From Eremomyces bilateralis CBS 781.70 (lineage: Eukaryota; Ascomycota; Dothideomycetes; Eremomycetales; Eremomycetaceae): a stretch of 64,000 nt of DNA. This document shows positions 1 through 11,603 of this stretch, in pieces; the first letter of the stretch is position 1, and each line of letters starts with the position of its first letter. The notes under the pieces were generated by a model. It was not told the DNA's origin. It was given only the letters and a program-made list of their open reading frames with translations, and did not search any database. A program made the position numbers and the translations under genes. The stretch spans positions 62,001-126,000 of the forward strand of contig NW_022985072.1 in NCBI RefSeq assembly GCF_010015585.1. Reading direction: 5' to 3'.

Positions 1-84
1 AGGCCCCGGAGATGCTTGTCGACGAATTGTACTGACCCATACAACCATAGCTTGCAGCACTATGGGTAACTGCATCTTTCCCAG

Positions 85-744
85 GCAATGTGTTTACTGC
101 CTTCTTCGTAGACAAGATTGGACGGCGGTTCTTCTTGCTAACCGGGCTGGCTGGACTTGTTGTGACCAACAGTTTCGAAGCCGCGTTGCAAGCGCAGTTC
201 CTTGGAACTGACAACACTGCGGGTCAGAAAGCCGCTGTGTTCTTCATATTCCTCTTGTACGTAGTGCAACCCCTTGCCAGAACTAGAAGCCCAGAAACGC
301 TAACCGATGCTCGACAGTATCTTCTTTTGGTCTACTTTCCTCGATGCGAGCCAATTCGTCTATCTCGCTGAGATATTCCCAACCCACATCCGATCCCAAG
401 GAGTGGCTCTTGGTATGGTCGGGATGTACACCAGTTCGATCATTCTGCTGGTAGCCGGACCGATCGCGTTGGATGAGATCACGTGGAAGTTTTATCTCAT
501 CTTGATCATTCCAACAGCATTGCATTTCCTCAACGTGTACTTCTTCTTCCCCGAAACCAAGCAGCGGTCACTTGAAGACATCAACCAGGCATTCGGAGAA
601 CAGGTGGCAGTGCATTATTACGGAGCGACCGCTGAAGAGGAAGAGGAATATGCAAAGGCAATGGCAGACCTGGAAGTGAACGGTGTGTCTTCCGGGGAAG
701 ACAGTAAGAAGAAACTTGTTGTCGAGCAAGTCGAAAATGCTTGA
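85..744 (+). CDS. MFS sugar transporter, C-terminal part (5' end outside window)
   Basis: This is the C-terminal part of a plasma-membrane hexose-type transporter of the major facilitator superfamily. The visible exon opens after a likely acceptor ending at 84 and shows a DKIGRR loop, the conserved signature between membrane helices of sugar porters. A 60-bp intron (258-317, GTACGT...ACAG) joins FFIFL to FIFFWSTFLDASQF. The final exon keeps the EIFPTHIRSQG motif, two more hydrophobic helices and the family-typical FFPETKQRSLEDI end motif, followed by an acidic cytosolic tail. The substrate cannot be told from this fragment. The gene converges on the SDR gene at 1069. The family call is firm; the 5' exons and the splice site near 84 are less certain because bases 1-84 are ambiguous. 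Confidence 0.85.
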
Positions 745-1068
745 TTGTATCCCTCGCAACGGGATACCGTAACAACCCAGTACAATGGCCGGGTTCTCCC
801 AGCATAAGAAATGTGCCTCCTTGAGATCCGTCAAATTTTGTTCGTCCCTCTGTTTAAGAAGCAAATAAATATAGATGCTGGACTTGGTTGATGTTCCCAA
901 CTTTGGTTGGCTGCAGAACCGCTTCGCGCACCCTGAACTCTGAACAATGGCAGCCAAGCACCTTCAACAGGATAAACCGTTCTTGGACACGGGAATCAAG
1001 CCTTCGTTGATTCGACGGGAGAAATTCAAATGGCTAGGAAATGCTGCCAGTGGCGATAGCTGATTGTC
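745..1068. other. Convergent intergenic spacer
   Basis: This is the shared 3' region of the transporter and the SDR gene. I see no coding signal beyond antisense shadows. Confidence 0.6.
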
Positions 1069-2163
1069 CTACCTGCCAGCAAAGACCTTGACAATATCAG
1101 ACAACGCGCCAAGCCATCCCCTAGCCTTTTGAACTATGTTGAGTAGGACTACCATGCGTCTCGTGAATACCTCGGAGTCTTCCCAGTCCTCAGCGTATGC
1201 CTCCCAGATTGCCTTCTCTTCACCGCCTTCTCCAGGCCCGAAACCGACAAATTTCCAATCCCCAGAATCTTCTTGCTTGACCCGGACCTTCGGGCCGATC
1301 ACCACAGAGCGACCAAGGATTCTCGAGTCCGCAGTCAGTCTCGTGGCCGCTTCGACAACGTCTTCCACCTTTCCATATGCTGCACCAGCCATGAGTAGAC
1401 GGGCTTCCGCTGGAACGATGGGAGTTTCAATGAAGTAAGGGCAAAGTAGGTTTACTCTCACGCCTTGTACGAAAGAGCTGCCTCGTAGGCACCTGAAGAG
1501 TCCAAGCACTCCATGTTTTGCCGTCCCGTACTGAGGCTGATTGGCGATAGGCCCTAGGGATGCCACGCTTCCAGTCAGGAGAAGTAATCGATCTCGTTTG
1601 AAGCTTGCATTCTCGGGATTGGCATTCACACTGCAATCGAGGCTGCCAGGGTTGTTTGGGAGGTAGTGAAAAGCAAGGTGCGAGGTGTACATGACGCCAA
1701 TGAGGTCGACCTCCAGGATCTTTAAGTTCGGTTTTTGAACTTCGCCATTGCGCACAACTGGCATTTGCATTGGATCGGTTCCTGCAATTCCAGCATTCGC
1801 GACCACCACATCTATCCCTTTGTGAGGGCTCAAGCGAACGGCTTCCTTGAACATCTGAACTTGAGCATCCCAGTCACAGACATCGCACTTGACGAACCAC
1901 ACATTCTCGTTCTTAGTTTCTAACCGGATCGAAGCAACAGTAGACGTTCCAAGCTTTTCATTGATATCTCCCACAACAATACTCGCGCCGGCTGCAGCCC
2001 ATCGGCGTGCGAACCCTTCGCCGAACCCGGATGCTCCTCCGGTAATTAGGATATGTTTTCCCGAAAGCCATGATTCGGAGTACGGGATGGAAAAGTCGAG
2101 TGGGGGTGACTGCCTGATCGACTTCGTGAGGTTAAACGGCGCATATTCATTGGTTGTAGACAT
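1069..2163 (-). CDS. Short-chain dehydrogenase/reductase (SDR)
   Basis: This is an NAD(P)-dependent oxidoreductase of the short-chain dehydrogenase family, encoded in one exon. The Rossmann glycine motif TGGASGFGEG lies near residue 40, followed by a VVVGDIN segment that probably sets cofactor preference. The NAG segment (VVANAGIAG), a catalytic Ser region (LLTGSVAS) and the active-site YGTAK motif (YxxxK) follow in the right order. The layout resembles fungal 15-hydroxyprostaglandin-dehydrogenase-like SDRs, but the substrate is unknown. The chosen start is the ATG at 2163 (MSTTNEYAPF). An in-frame ATG at 2190 would add nine residues. At about 364 aa it is longer than a minimal 250-aa SDR, the extra length lying at the C-terminus. 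Confidence 0.9.
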   Translation of the reverse strand: MSTTNEYAPFNLTKSIRQSPPLDFSIPYSESWLSGKHILITGGASGFGEGFARRWAAAGASIVVGDINEKLGTSTVASIRLETKNENVWFVKCDVCDWDAQVQMFKEAVRLSPHKGIDVVVANAGIAGTDPMQMPVVRNGEVQKPNLKILEVDLIGVMYTSHLAFHYLPNNPGSLDCSVNANPENASFKRDRLLLLTGSVASLGPIANQPQYGTAKHGVLGLFRCLRGSSFVQGVRVNLLCPYFIETPIVPAEARLLMAGAAYGKVEDVVEAATRLTADSRILGRSVVIGPKVRVKQEDSGDWKFVGFGPGEGGEEKAIWEAYAEDWEDSEVFTRRMVVLLNIVQKARGWLGALSDIVKVFAGR

Positions 2164-3316
2164 GGTTCTCGATTCGCTTCTTTCAAGCAATTGAAAGGGT
2201 GCGGGATGCTACTAGCAGATGTGCCACAATTCCTTAAGCCTTTTTGTATGATATAGTTCTTGAATTAGTGAAAACTTTGAAAGGATGCGGAGTTCGACGA
2301 ATCCAGATATGAAGCGGGAGTAATACGACACACTTGAGGGTGCAATCTTGTCGCAAGAAAATCTATGCTATTTTTAGGTATTTCAATAATTAAGTTAGGA
2401 CCTAATTAGTAATTACATACTACCCTTCTCATCTTACTTGATAGCCCCTGTGTCAGACGTGTCTATATAAACCGCTCTATCCTCACCCAAAATCCTAGAT
2501 CTTTGTCCCCCAGTGATGGGGTCCCCTCTATATTGCTGATGGCACCTATCTCTCCTAATTATCCCTTGCCAAAATCAAGCGATTCTTGATTCAACAAATC
2601 TTAATGTGGAGCCTCGGTACGTCCGTGCTGTGCCTATGATCTGTATGGATGTGTTCTGGACATCTAGGAAGACTACGGTATTAGAATGCAGGAATGGAAG
2701 ACATGTCTACCGTTGCTTGGTATCAGATCTATTCTCTTTCGGACACAGGAGATTCATGCTTGCCTTCCTGAAGGCGGAGCTGTCTAGCGATTAAACCGCT
2801 TGCGCAAGCTCGCTCCAGAATGATCCATCTCTGGTGAGATTTGTGGCACGGTTTGGCTCCCCTGAAGTAGGGACGACATGGGTACAGATAAGGTACAAAC
2901 AGAGGGATTCAAGTGACGACTAGACCAAATGCCATGCTGAAGCCATTTACAAGTCAAGAGCTCGACAGCGATATCTAGAATCGTTGCGCCTTTGTCGAAG
3001 GTGAATTCTATTCCATTAGTATCGTCAAGTACATTGAAATCCATAACTCTATCGTAACTATACTCTCCTCTCTCTGGGCCATATCAATTCCACTGGACGA
3101 AACCAATGAACTTAAAGTATACCCCCCCAGGGTTGAGAAAAACCAAAGCTGCTCCCCATATTGGACCTTACCTTGCTAGAGTAGAGGCAAGACCTCATAT
3201 CTGCCGATTGTACCTTCTAGTCAGATAAGCCTGTATATCTTCCCGGTTTATGAATGTCGGGGGGCGTACGTCAAGTGCGTCGTGCCATCAATTTCGTCCG
3301 TCTTAGGTCCACTCAC
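2164..3316. other. Intergenic region, no convincing gene
   Basis: About 1.1 kb separates the SDR start from the aminotransferase stop. It contains a TATA box on the plus strand near 2464 followed by pyrimidine-rich DNA, but only short frames follow (for example 2606-2794) and none resembles a known protein. Confidence 0.5.
2464..2470 (+). promoter_or_regulatory. TATA-like box without an assigned gene
   Basis: TCTATATAAACC followed by a C/T-rich stretch looks like a fungal core promoter. No supported ORF lies downstream before the convergent aminotransferase, so it may serve an unannotated transcript or be chance. Confidence 0.3.
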
Positions 3317-5265
3317 CTAGCACATCCCCATCAAACTCATCATGCCCCCCAGCTCCCCCACATCCGCCATGTCCACCTCTTTCAGAAGACCTTCCACCTC
3401 CTTCGGATCTTTGATCCTCCAAAATTTGTGCACCCCTTTCACCAGCCTCTCGCTAATTTTCTTCACCTCTTCCTTTTCAATTGCCGCGAAACACACCCGA
3501 TAGCATTTCCACGCATCCTCCACCAACACCTCCTCGCTCGCCGCGAATATCTGGCCGGGGCTCAACAGGACCTTGAACGGGTCTTGCATCCAATACACCC
3601 ACAATGCCTTACTCAGCTTTTCCCCGGTGAACTTTCCCTCCCGCCCTCGGTTGGTAAATAACGGGTGCGTCTCGAACGCGAACCGCAACCAGATGAACAT
3701 GCCACCAAGCGGCCGCATGAAGTTAAATGTAGCGACTTTCTCTACGACGGCCCAGTCCTCGGTGCCGATGGAGGTTTCAAGAGAGAGGCGCCGCCCGTGC
3801 TTGAGGACATGTCGGCCCGAGGAGAGAACGTCGCACATTTCGGACATCCGGCGCTCATATTCGCCGCGTAGGCCTTCCAGCCAGCGGATCCAGCCGTCGA
3901 ACTGCCAGCCGACGGCTTGCTTTTCCTCGCCCGAGTCTTGCGCCTGGGCGCGAGAAAACCAGCCCGTTGAATGAGGCTTGTGGTCGGTGGTTCGAGGGCC
4001 GGACGCGGAGGATGCTTGGGATGGCCCCATGATTAGCTCGGCGATCATGCTCTGCACAAAGCCGCTGGGCTGCTGCGTCGAGGTTTCGGTGATTCTGAGG
4101 ATCCGCTCGACGAGAGCGGGTTGCGCGGTGATCCATCCGAGACGGCATCCGGGGGCAACGGTTTTGGAAAACGTATCGAGCCGGACGACGCGGCCGTCAG
4201 TGTCGATGGTGAGGTAGGAGGGGACAAGAGAGCGGAGGAAAGGCGGCCGTGAATCGCTGATCCGTGCATCATGTCGGGAAAAGGCGGGGTCTGGAGGGTA
4301 AGAAGATGGATATTGAAGATACCAGTAGGGCTCGTCTTCAATGATAATGATGTCGTATTGCTGGCAGAGGGCGTAGAGTTGCTTTCGACGCGGAACACCG
4401 AGGGTTCCGCTGGTGGGATTCTGGCCGATACTGCATGCTGTGAGCCACCTGTACGACCAACTTAAAGACTCATTCTTGTGCCAAAAACTTACGTGACCGT
4501 ATACATCAAATGCGGCATTTTCCCCTTCTTCAAATCCCAATTCTCCAACACCTCTCTCAGCCCTCCTTTCCCCTCTGCCACCATCCCCTCATTGTCAATC
4601 GCCACCGGCACGACATTCATCCCCCTCGGTTCTGCCGTCTGAATCGCATTCATATATGCATATTCTTCCACCAATAACCCTTCCTTCTCCTCAATCGGAT
4701 CATGGGCCCCATCCCATTCGTTATTGAAACATTGAATCGCTTTTGAGAAACCGTCCGTGGATCCACATGTTAGGATCACTTCCGGCCCTCCTGCGTACGG
4801 AATGTGCGAATGCAGATGCTCTCGTGTGAACTCCCGAATGAACGAATGTAGAGCCGGATATCCTTCTGCGGTACCATATTGAAGTGCAGTCGTCAAGTCG
4901 ATCTTCCGGCTGACGTCTGCGTCGTCAGTTCTCGGCACGAGGAGGCGAGATGCCGGCAGTATCGACGGTTCGTCAGACGAGCTCCTTGACGCTTTCACAG
5001 TCGTCTTTTGTGGGTTTATATCCTCAGCCGCCGTTCCGTCCATCGGTTGCCATCGGTTCGCATGAGCTACTGTTGCCTCAAATGTATCGTAAGGGAAATA
5101 AGACGGATTCGGGAGTCCGCCTGCAAGCTGGCCAATTCCAGGGATCTCGAAGAATTTGTAGAACTTCTTGATGTTTGACGACTTGCGGTTCTTGGTGGTT
5201 CTAGAGAGGTGGTGGGTAAGGTCCTTTGGTTCCGGGAGAGGCATAGTCTCCGACATTGATGCCAT
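3317..5265 (-). CDS. PLP-dependent aminotransferase, aromatic/2-aminoadipate type (Aro8-like)
   Basis: This is a class I/II fold-type I aminotransferase, most like fungal aromatic amino acid or 2-aminoadipate aminotransferases (Aro8 group), which transfer the amino group of Phe/Tyr/Trp or aminoadipate to 2-oxo acids. Two exons (5265-4493 and 4430-3317) are joined over a 62-bp intron with GTAAGT donor, giving TVT-IGQNPTSGTL, the expected conserved substrate-binding stretch. The product is 628 aa. Visible motifs are LAGGLPNPSYFP near the N-terminus, LQYGTAEGYPALHSFI, the EDEPYWYLQ segment (Asp contacting PLP nitrogen) and RLDTFSKTVAPGCRLGW, whose Lys forms the Schiff base. It is longer than yeast Aro8 (500 aa) owing to inserts near residues 90-115 and 380-410. 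The start is the first ATG of the open exon. Confidence 0.92.
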
Positions 5266-6276
5266 GGTTCGCTGTCAGTTAGAGGGAGAAAAAGGCTTGC
5301 TTGAGATGAAACGAGCATTCAAACCTTGAGGTATTCAAATGATCAAGAGAAAGGCCTCAATTCAACCAGAAGATGGCCGCAAGAAAGGGTTACTGGTAGA
5401 TTGATAAGCAGATATCATGGAACTTCTGTTATCAACACGGCCAATACCAATGGCACCTCGCTCATCGCTGATCTCGGCCGCCAGCACTGTTGGGCCGTTA
5501 AACCTTTGAGCGTTTCCACCTCTTGCTGCACAGCACCACCAGCGCTAGAGTCCAGACCCTGGCGGGTCCGATTCGGCACTCCAAACTCCAGAGACCGCCC
5601 CATCTTGGCATCGCCATATCCAGGGCAGATAGAGCTAATGGCGAACAGAGTGCTAATAATGCGCCCTAGGCATACAGTATGATCAGTACTCCGTTACTCC
5701 GTACTTCGTAGTACTATTATCCTTTAGTCGGTACCCGTACACCGCACGGCACACATCAGTCATCAGGTGTTCCAGGTCTGAATGCGGTTCGGGTGTGGTC
5801 AAAATTGGTCGTTGAGACTTAGGAGTCCCGAACGGAATTCTTCCATTTCACGAAACTCTCAGATCATGGCGGCCAGCAGCCTTTTAATACTTCCTAATCT
5901 TCTAATGTCGTTATCCCTCAGCGTGATTATGTGATTGTGTTCCAGGACTAATGATCTCCCACTCATCCCAGGGGCCAGGGGTTGCCACCCAGTAATAGTA
6001 CTACGGTAATAATAGCGACCATCATGTCAGCGCTCGGGTCCCTCCAAAATCCAAAATCCAATGCTCCAGCTTAACTAAAACCGATGCTGCTTCGGTCCTA
6101 GCGCCGATCCAGATGATGGAACAGTGGGACCAAATGCATACGCACTCCAGCCTCCAGGTCGGTGCCATGGATGGGACTTCAGGTCACTGTGACTTTGGTT
6201 CTTCAGCCGATCGACGACACCGCGCTTGCAGCATCGCCATTCTGCTTCATAAAGAGAGTGTCTCCAGGCCATCCTG
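5266..6276. other. Divergent intergenic region
   Basis: This roughly 1-kb region between two divergent genes must hold both promoters. Around 5690-5750 it carries short overlapping ACTCCGTA/TACTTCGTAGTACT repeats of a kind that recurs elsewhere in the window (near 11380 and 58985). The frame at 5326-5682 has no recognisable content. Confidence 0.5.
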
Positions 6277-8269
6277 GTGATTAGCATGTCCTCCTCTGTA
6301 CCCCTCCTCGACCCCGAAGAGCCACCTAGCCCGCAATTCCGCGACGATATTTCCGAACCATCCTCGGAGAACGCCTTCACGCTGAATGAAAGCTTCTCCT
6401 TCCGGCGGAGACGGAATGAATACTTCGAGTCTTCGAAGATGATGAAAAAATTCCAATTCTTAGAGAAATATGTCCCCACGAGGGTAACGAGGGCTTGGGA
6501 AGCATTGGGAGGGTGGGTGGTCGGCCCAGACCCTCCTCGGCCTTATCAAATACGTCCTTTCTTTCCGATGATCCAAGTGGCACCGATTCGATTGTTGGAT
6601 AGATATTGCCCAAAAAAGAAGGATAAGATCACGCTGCTTATTGCGACATATGTCGTATGGTTCATATTATTTGTGGTGGTCCTCCACAAGTCCGCCTTTG
6701 CGGAGGATATTCCGGGCTACGGGTCTCCTACGCGGGTTACCTGTCATGCACGACACTGGTAAGGCTCCTGGAGGTTTGATCGCAGGACATATCTGACATG
6801 GTTGTAGGGACGGTCCGGGCAATGAATGCGGTGTAAATGGTCGCGATTGCAGTCCGTTCGACAACGCTACATTTGCCTTCCGCTGTCCAGCCAGCTGCGA
6901 GAAGGCAGAAGTGCTTGAACCATACGCTGTTGGTGGCCAAATAGTCAATTATCGACCACTGGTCATCGGTGGGCCGAAAGAGTTAGATAAGGGCGTTCAA
7001 TCCAATCTCTACCGTGGCGACTCGTTCATATGCCCCGCTGCGATACACGCTGGCTTCTCAACCAAGCGTAGTGGCGGGTGCGGAGTAATCGCATTGATCG
7101 GCGAGCAAAACGAATTTCCCAGCACCAAGGCGAACGGTATCGAAAGTATTGGATTTGACTCCTACTTCCCTCTCTCGTACTCCTTCGTTGACGGCACGGC
7201 GGCGCAGTGTCCCGACCTTCGGTGGCCATTATTTTCCGTTTCCCTCACGTTTACTATCCTTATCTCCCTCTTCACCACTGACCCAGCTGTCTTCTTTTAC
7301 TCCATCTTCGTTAGTGTCTTCATGCATGTCGCCCTCGCGTCTGATCCACCTAGTCTCACGGATTACTATACGGTCATCAGTCTCACCCTTGGCCGCTTCC
7401 TCCCGTCGATGTTTATCGCCTATGTCATGTTCCGATACCCAATTAAGTTTCAGCTAACCGGGCTGACCGCACAATTCGAGAAGACGGTCCTCTGGCTTGG
7501 CGCCTGCTGGGTCGGCGCATTTAACAACTATACATTTGACCGTATTCCTATCTCCCGGCTAACTCCGCACGATCTCAAGCAACAACCAGGAGCAATCCCG
7601 GCGCTGGTCATCATCGTCCTATCCCTCCTTGCTATCGCTCTCGGCCAAGCATGGTGTTTCCGCGTGGAGGGCCGCATGCCACGATACCTGAAACTCTACG
7701 CCGTCTTTGTCCTAGGAATATTGATCATGGTGGCGATCCCGAAGATGAGCCTGCGCATCCACCACTATATCCTGGCGCTTCTCCTCCTTCCTGGCACGGC
7801 CCTGCAAACGCGTCCAAGCCTGATTTACCAAGGTCTACTCATTGGCCTGTTCATCAATGGCATTGCGCGATGGGGCTTTGACTCCATTCTGCAGACCCCG
7901 GACGAACTGCGCGGCGGCGCACAGCTTGGATCTTTGCTTCCCGTCCTGCTCCCGGAGTTCCCGAAAATCAATCTGAACTTGGATCTCGCCATCCCGGCGA
8001 ATATCACCTTCGCATGGGCGGCGCCTCCCATTGAGGAGGGATACGATGGTGTCAGTGTGTTAGTCAATGATGTGGAGCGCTTCAACAGGGTTGATGATGG
8101 GAAGAAGGACACGAGGGAATTCGCTTGGGAGAGACATGAGGAAGGATGGCCGGAGTATTTTAGGTTTGCGTATTTGACGGGCAAGAGGAGTAGGGGAGAT
8201 TATACAAAGGCCGGGACGTGGGATGGTAACGGGACTTGGATTATGATGGAGCCAGGGCCGAGTAAATAG
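6277..8269 (+). CDS. LCCL-domain multi-pass membrane protein
   Basis: This is a fungal LCCL-domain membrane protein of 647 aa. Exons 6277-6758 and 6808-8269 are joined across a 49-bp intron, giving CHARHWDGPGNECG. An N-terminal cytosolic segment of about 120 aa is followed by one hydrophobic helix (LLIATYVVWFILFVVVL). The Cys-rich LCCL domain spans roughly residues 150-280, with motifs CGVNGRDCSPF, FAFRCPASC, YRGDSFICPAAIHAG and GGCGV, and probably faces outward or the lumen. About seven further helices follow. LCCL is a presumed ligand- or lipid-binding module (factor C, Coch-5b2, Lgl1). The molecular role in fungi is not established. An alternative start is ATG 6286. Confidence 0.9.
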
Positions 8270-8823
8270 ATGTAGATACTCGTTTTATATCCTGTGAATA
8301 TTTGAAATCTTACATCTATGGCCCTTGTGTTCAAATGGCCGCTTTTGATACCTCCCGCAATTGCACAATCAAGCCGCAATTCCTCCGTCCAGTCGGAATT
8401 CACCCTGGAATAATTATGCATATTGAACGTTTTGCTATACACGCCGTGATTGGGCGGTCGTAGATCGTATTCTAACTCGCTTGAAGGACTCGATTACTCT
8501 TCAACCATGTGGATGCATCACCTGAATGCTTGCAGAGCCTCGGCCTGACTCGGTAGAAACCCCACTGAACGCAACGCCATTCCCAAGTTTACCGCGTGAG
8601 CTACAGGCGAGAGACGTTGCCTCCCCGACAGCCAAAGCCGCCCTCGTTCGTTTCGGATGTCCGGCCATGAGGTTGCCGAGTTCTCAGTCTAGACTGCGGT
8701 TTGTTTAAATAGTATTTGTTGACAGCGATTTGCACTCCTTCAGATTTCCATAGCGTCGCCTTACCCTTCCAGTACACCGTCCCGTATCCTAGACCCTCGT
8801 TCCGTTGTAGATACCCCGACAAG
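8270..8823. other. Intergenic region, promoter of nitronate monooxygenase gene
   Basis: This 554-bp spacer is between two plus-strand genes. A TAAATAG element near 8705 and C/T-rich DNA just before the ATG at 8824 fit a core promoter. I see no further gene. Confidence 0.5.
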
Positions 8824-10044
<1,221 letters not shown>

Positions 10045-10227
10045 AGATTGGAGGCTGCATTTGATTGAAGGATTTCATGGATACGATTCGCTGTATTAGA
10101 CAATTCTAAAAGATCATTTTCTCCGTCCGCAAGTCGCGTCCAGTTGAATTGTCCAACTAACCGCTAAGTCGTCCAAGTTGGGATTGTCATTGCTACACTG
10201 GCTTGTTCACTTCCGGTATTTACTTTG

Positions 10228-10450
10228 GGGAAAAGATCGACCTACACCCCCCCAAAGGCTCAACCTACACCCTTCGCACGTGAATTTGAATTCCTGCAAT
10301 CTGATTGGTCCATTTAGGAACGGTCATATAGCACGTGACTTATTTTGACGACGTCCCTATGGCGCGGGCACCCTATCACCCATTTGGGGCAACCCCCAAA
10401 ACCCATTTTGGGCAACCCCCACCCACCCGTCTTGGGCACCCGACCACCCA
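10228..10450 (+). repeat. Left terminal inverted repeat of the foldback element
   Basis: The arm starts GGGAAAAGATCGACC and pairs with 10616-10836. It contains two CACGTG boxes (10277-10282 and 10332-10337) and a CCAAT box on the minus strand near 10303. Confidence 0.85.
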
Positions 10451-10615
10451 TTTTGGGCGACCCCTACCACCCATTTTGCACTCCCTGTACCACCACTTTT
10501 GGGCACTCTTTGCCGCCTATACGGCCCTCGACCACTTCTACGCCGCCACAACGAGCGGCTAACCCAAAACTGGGGATAGGGTCTGCCTAAAACGGGTGGT
10601 CGTAAGTGCCACAGA

Positions 10616-10836
10616 TGGGTGGTCGGGTGCCCAAGACGGGTGGGTGGGGGTTGCCCAAAATGGGTTTTGGGGGTTGCCCCAAATGGGTGATAGGGTGCCC
10701 GCGCCATAGGGACGTCGTCAAAATAAGTCACGTGCTATATGACCGTTCCTAAATGGACCAATCAGATTGCAGGAATTCAAATTCACGTGCGAAGGGTGTA
10801 GGTTGAGCCTTTGGGGGTGTAGGTCGATCTTTTCCC
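10616..10836 (-). repeat. Right terminal inverted repeat of the foldback element
   Basis: This is the reverse complement of the left arm and ends CGATCTTTTCCC. Because of the symmetry, the same 38-residue open peptide start (MTYFDDVPMARAPYH...) can be read inward from both arms. That is a by-product of the palindrome, not evidence of a gene. Confidence 0.85.
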
Positions 10837-10845
10837 TTTACTTTG

Positions 10846-11603
10846 TTCGGGAACTTTCTTCTAGACCCCTAAATTATTCACGAATCGACTATCGTTTGTC
10901 AACTGCTTTTATCCAACGGCATCAAACCTCTCAACCACGCGCTGTTGACATAAAACTCTCATGCATAACAAATCTTCCATTTCAAATTTGTGGAGTGTTT
11001 CTCATATAAATTGCTTACGGGCCACCGAACGCGAACGAAATCGGAGACGCTAAAGGTTGCCTCCAGGGCCTCAAAAACTCGCAACCAAACCATTCTTCTC
11101 TAAGTTTTGCTAATTGTATCTTTCAAATACGGTTTAGACTACCACGGTCTGTGGCAATCTGGCTACCTGGAATTCCACGGCCTGAACCTCGGATCGAAGG
11201 TTTCCACGAGTCTCTGATGACCTCTCGAGGGCAACCGGTCATCCTGCTATCCGGCATAGGTAGTCTACATACGCCATGAGGTGTCCGTTAGGCGCGAAGA
11301 CATAATGCGAGACTGGGGCGATGGATACCTACTGTACTTAGTATGAAGGTAGGTAAATATCTGTTCCTAGGATTAATACGTTACTACTCCGTAGCACTTA
11401 GTACGTGCCGTGCAGCATATATGTTCAGTGCCAGCAACGCAGTCAGGGTCTCAGCTTTAGAGGTAAAGGCTTACTATTAACTGTTGCAATGCGTGTCATA
11501 TTTACGAAGTAGCGCGAAGGATATGAATGAATATGCTGATATATCAACAGTTCCAAAATGGTATTCCCCAATGTTTAATACAGAAAACACACCGTTTACG
11601 AGT
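10846..11603. other. Intergenic region
   Basis: This 758-bp stretch lies between the foldback element and the 3' end of the DUF1295-like gene. It has an ACTCCGTA motif near 11386 and no supported gene. Confidence 0.45.

Larger units (their letters stand above)
10219..10845. mobile_element. Foldback/MITE-like DNA transposon with long TIRs and 9-bp TSD (Mutator-like, non-autonomous)
   Basis: A 609-bp element (10228-10836) is flanked on both sides by the identical 9-bp sequence TTTACTTTG (10219-10227 and 10837-10845), a perfect target-site duplication. Its ends are near-perfect inverted repeats: left arm 10228-10450 and right arm 10616-10836 differ only by about two C residues in a homopolymer and a few end bases. 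The spacer between them is only about 165 bp, so no transposase is encoded. A 9-bp duplication with long terminal inverted repeats is the hallmark of Mutator-like elements. Inside the arms, imperfect units around CCCATTTTGGGC are repeated several times. Near-identity of the arms and the intact duplication suggest recent insertion. Confidence 0.85.

Noticed and set aside
2606-2794. 62-codon frame downstream of an orphan TATA box
   Set aside because: No ATG-initiated conserved product is visible and the sequence has no family likeness.
10335-10731. Mirror-image ORFs (75 and 124 codons) beginning MTYFDDVPMARAPYH on both strands
   Set aside because: They arise because the inverted repeat arms are reverse complements; the content is proline-rich repeat translation and no gene is implied.
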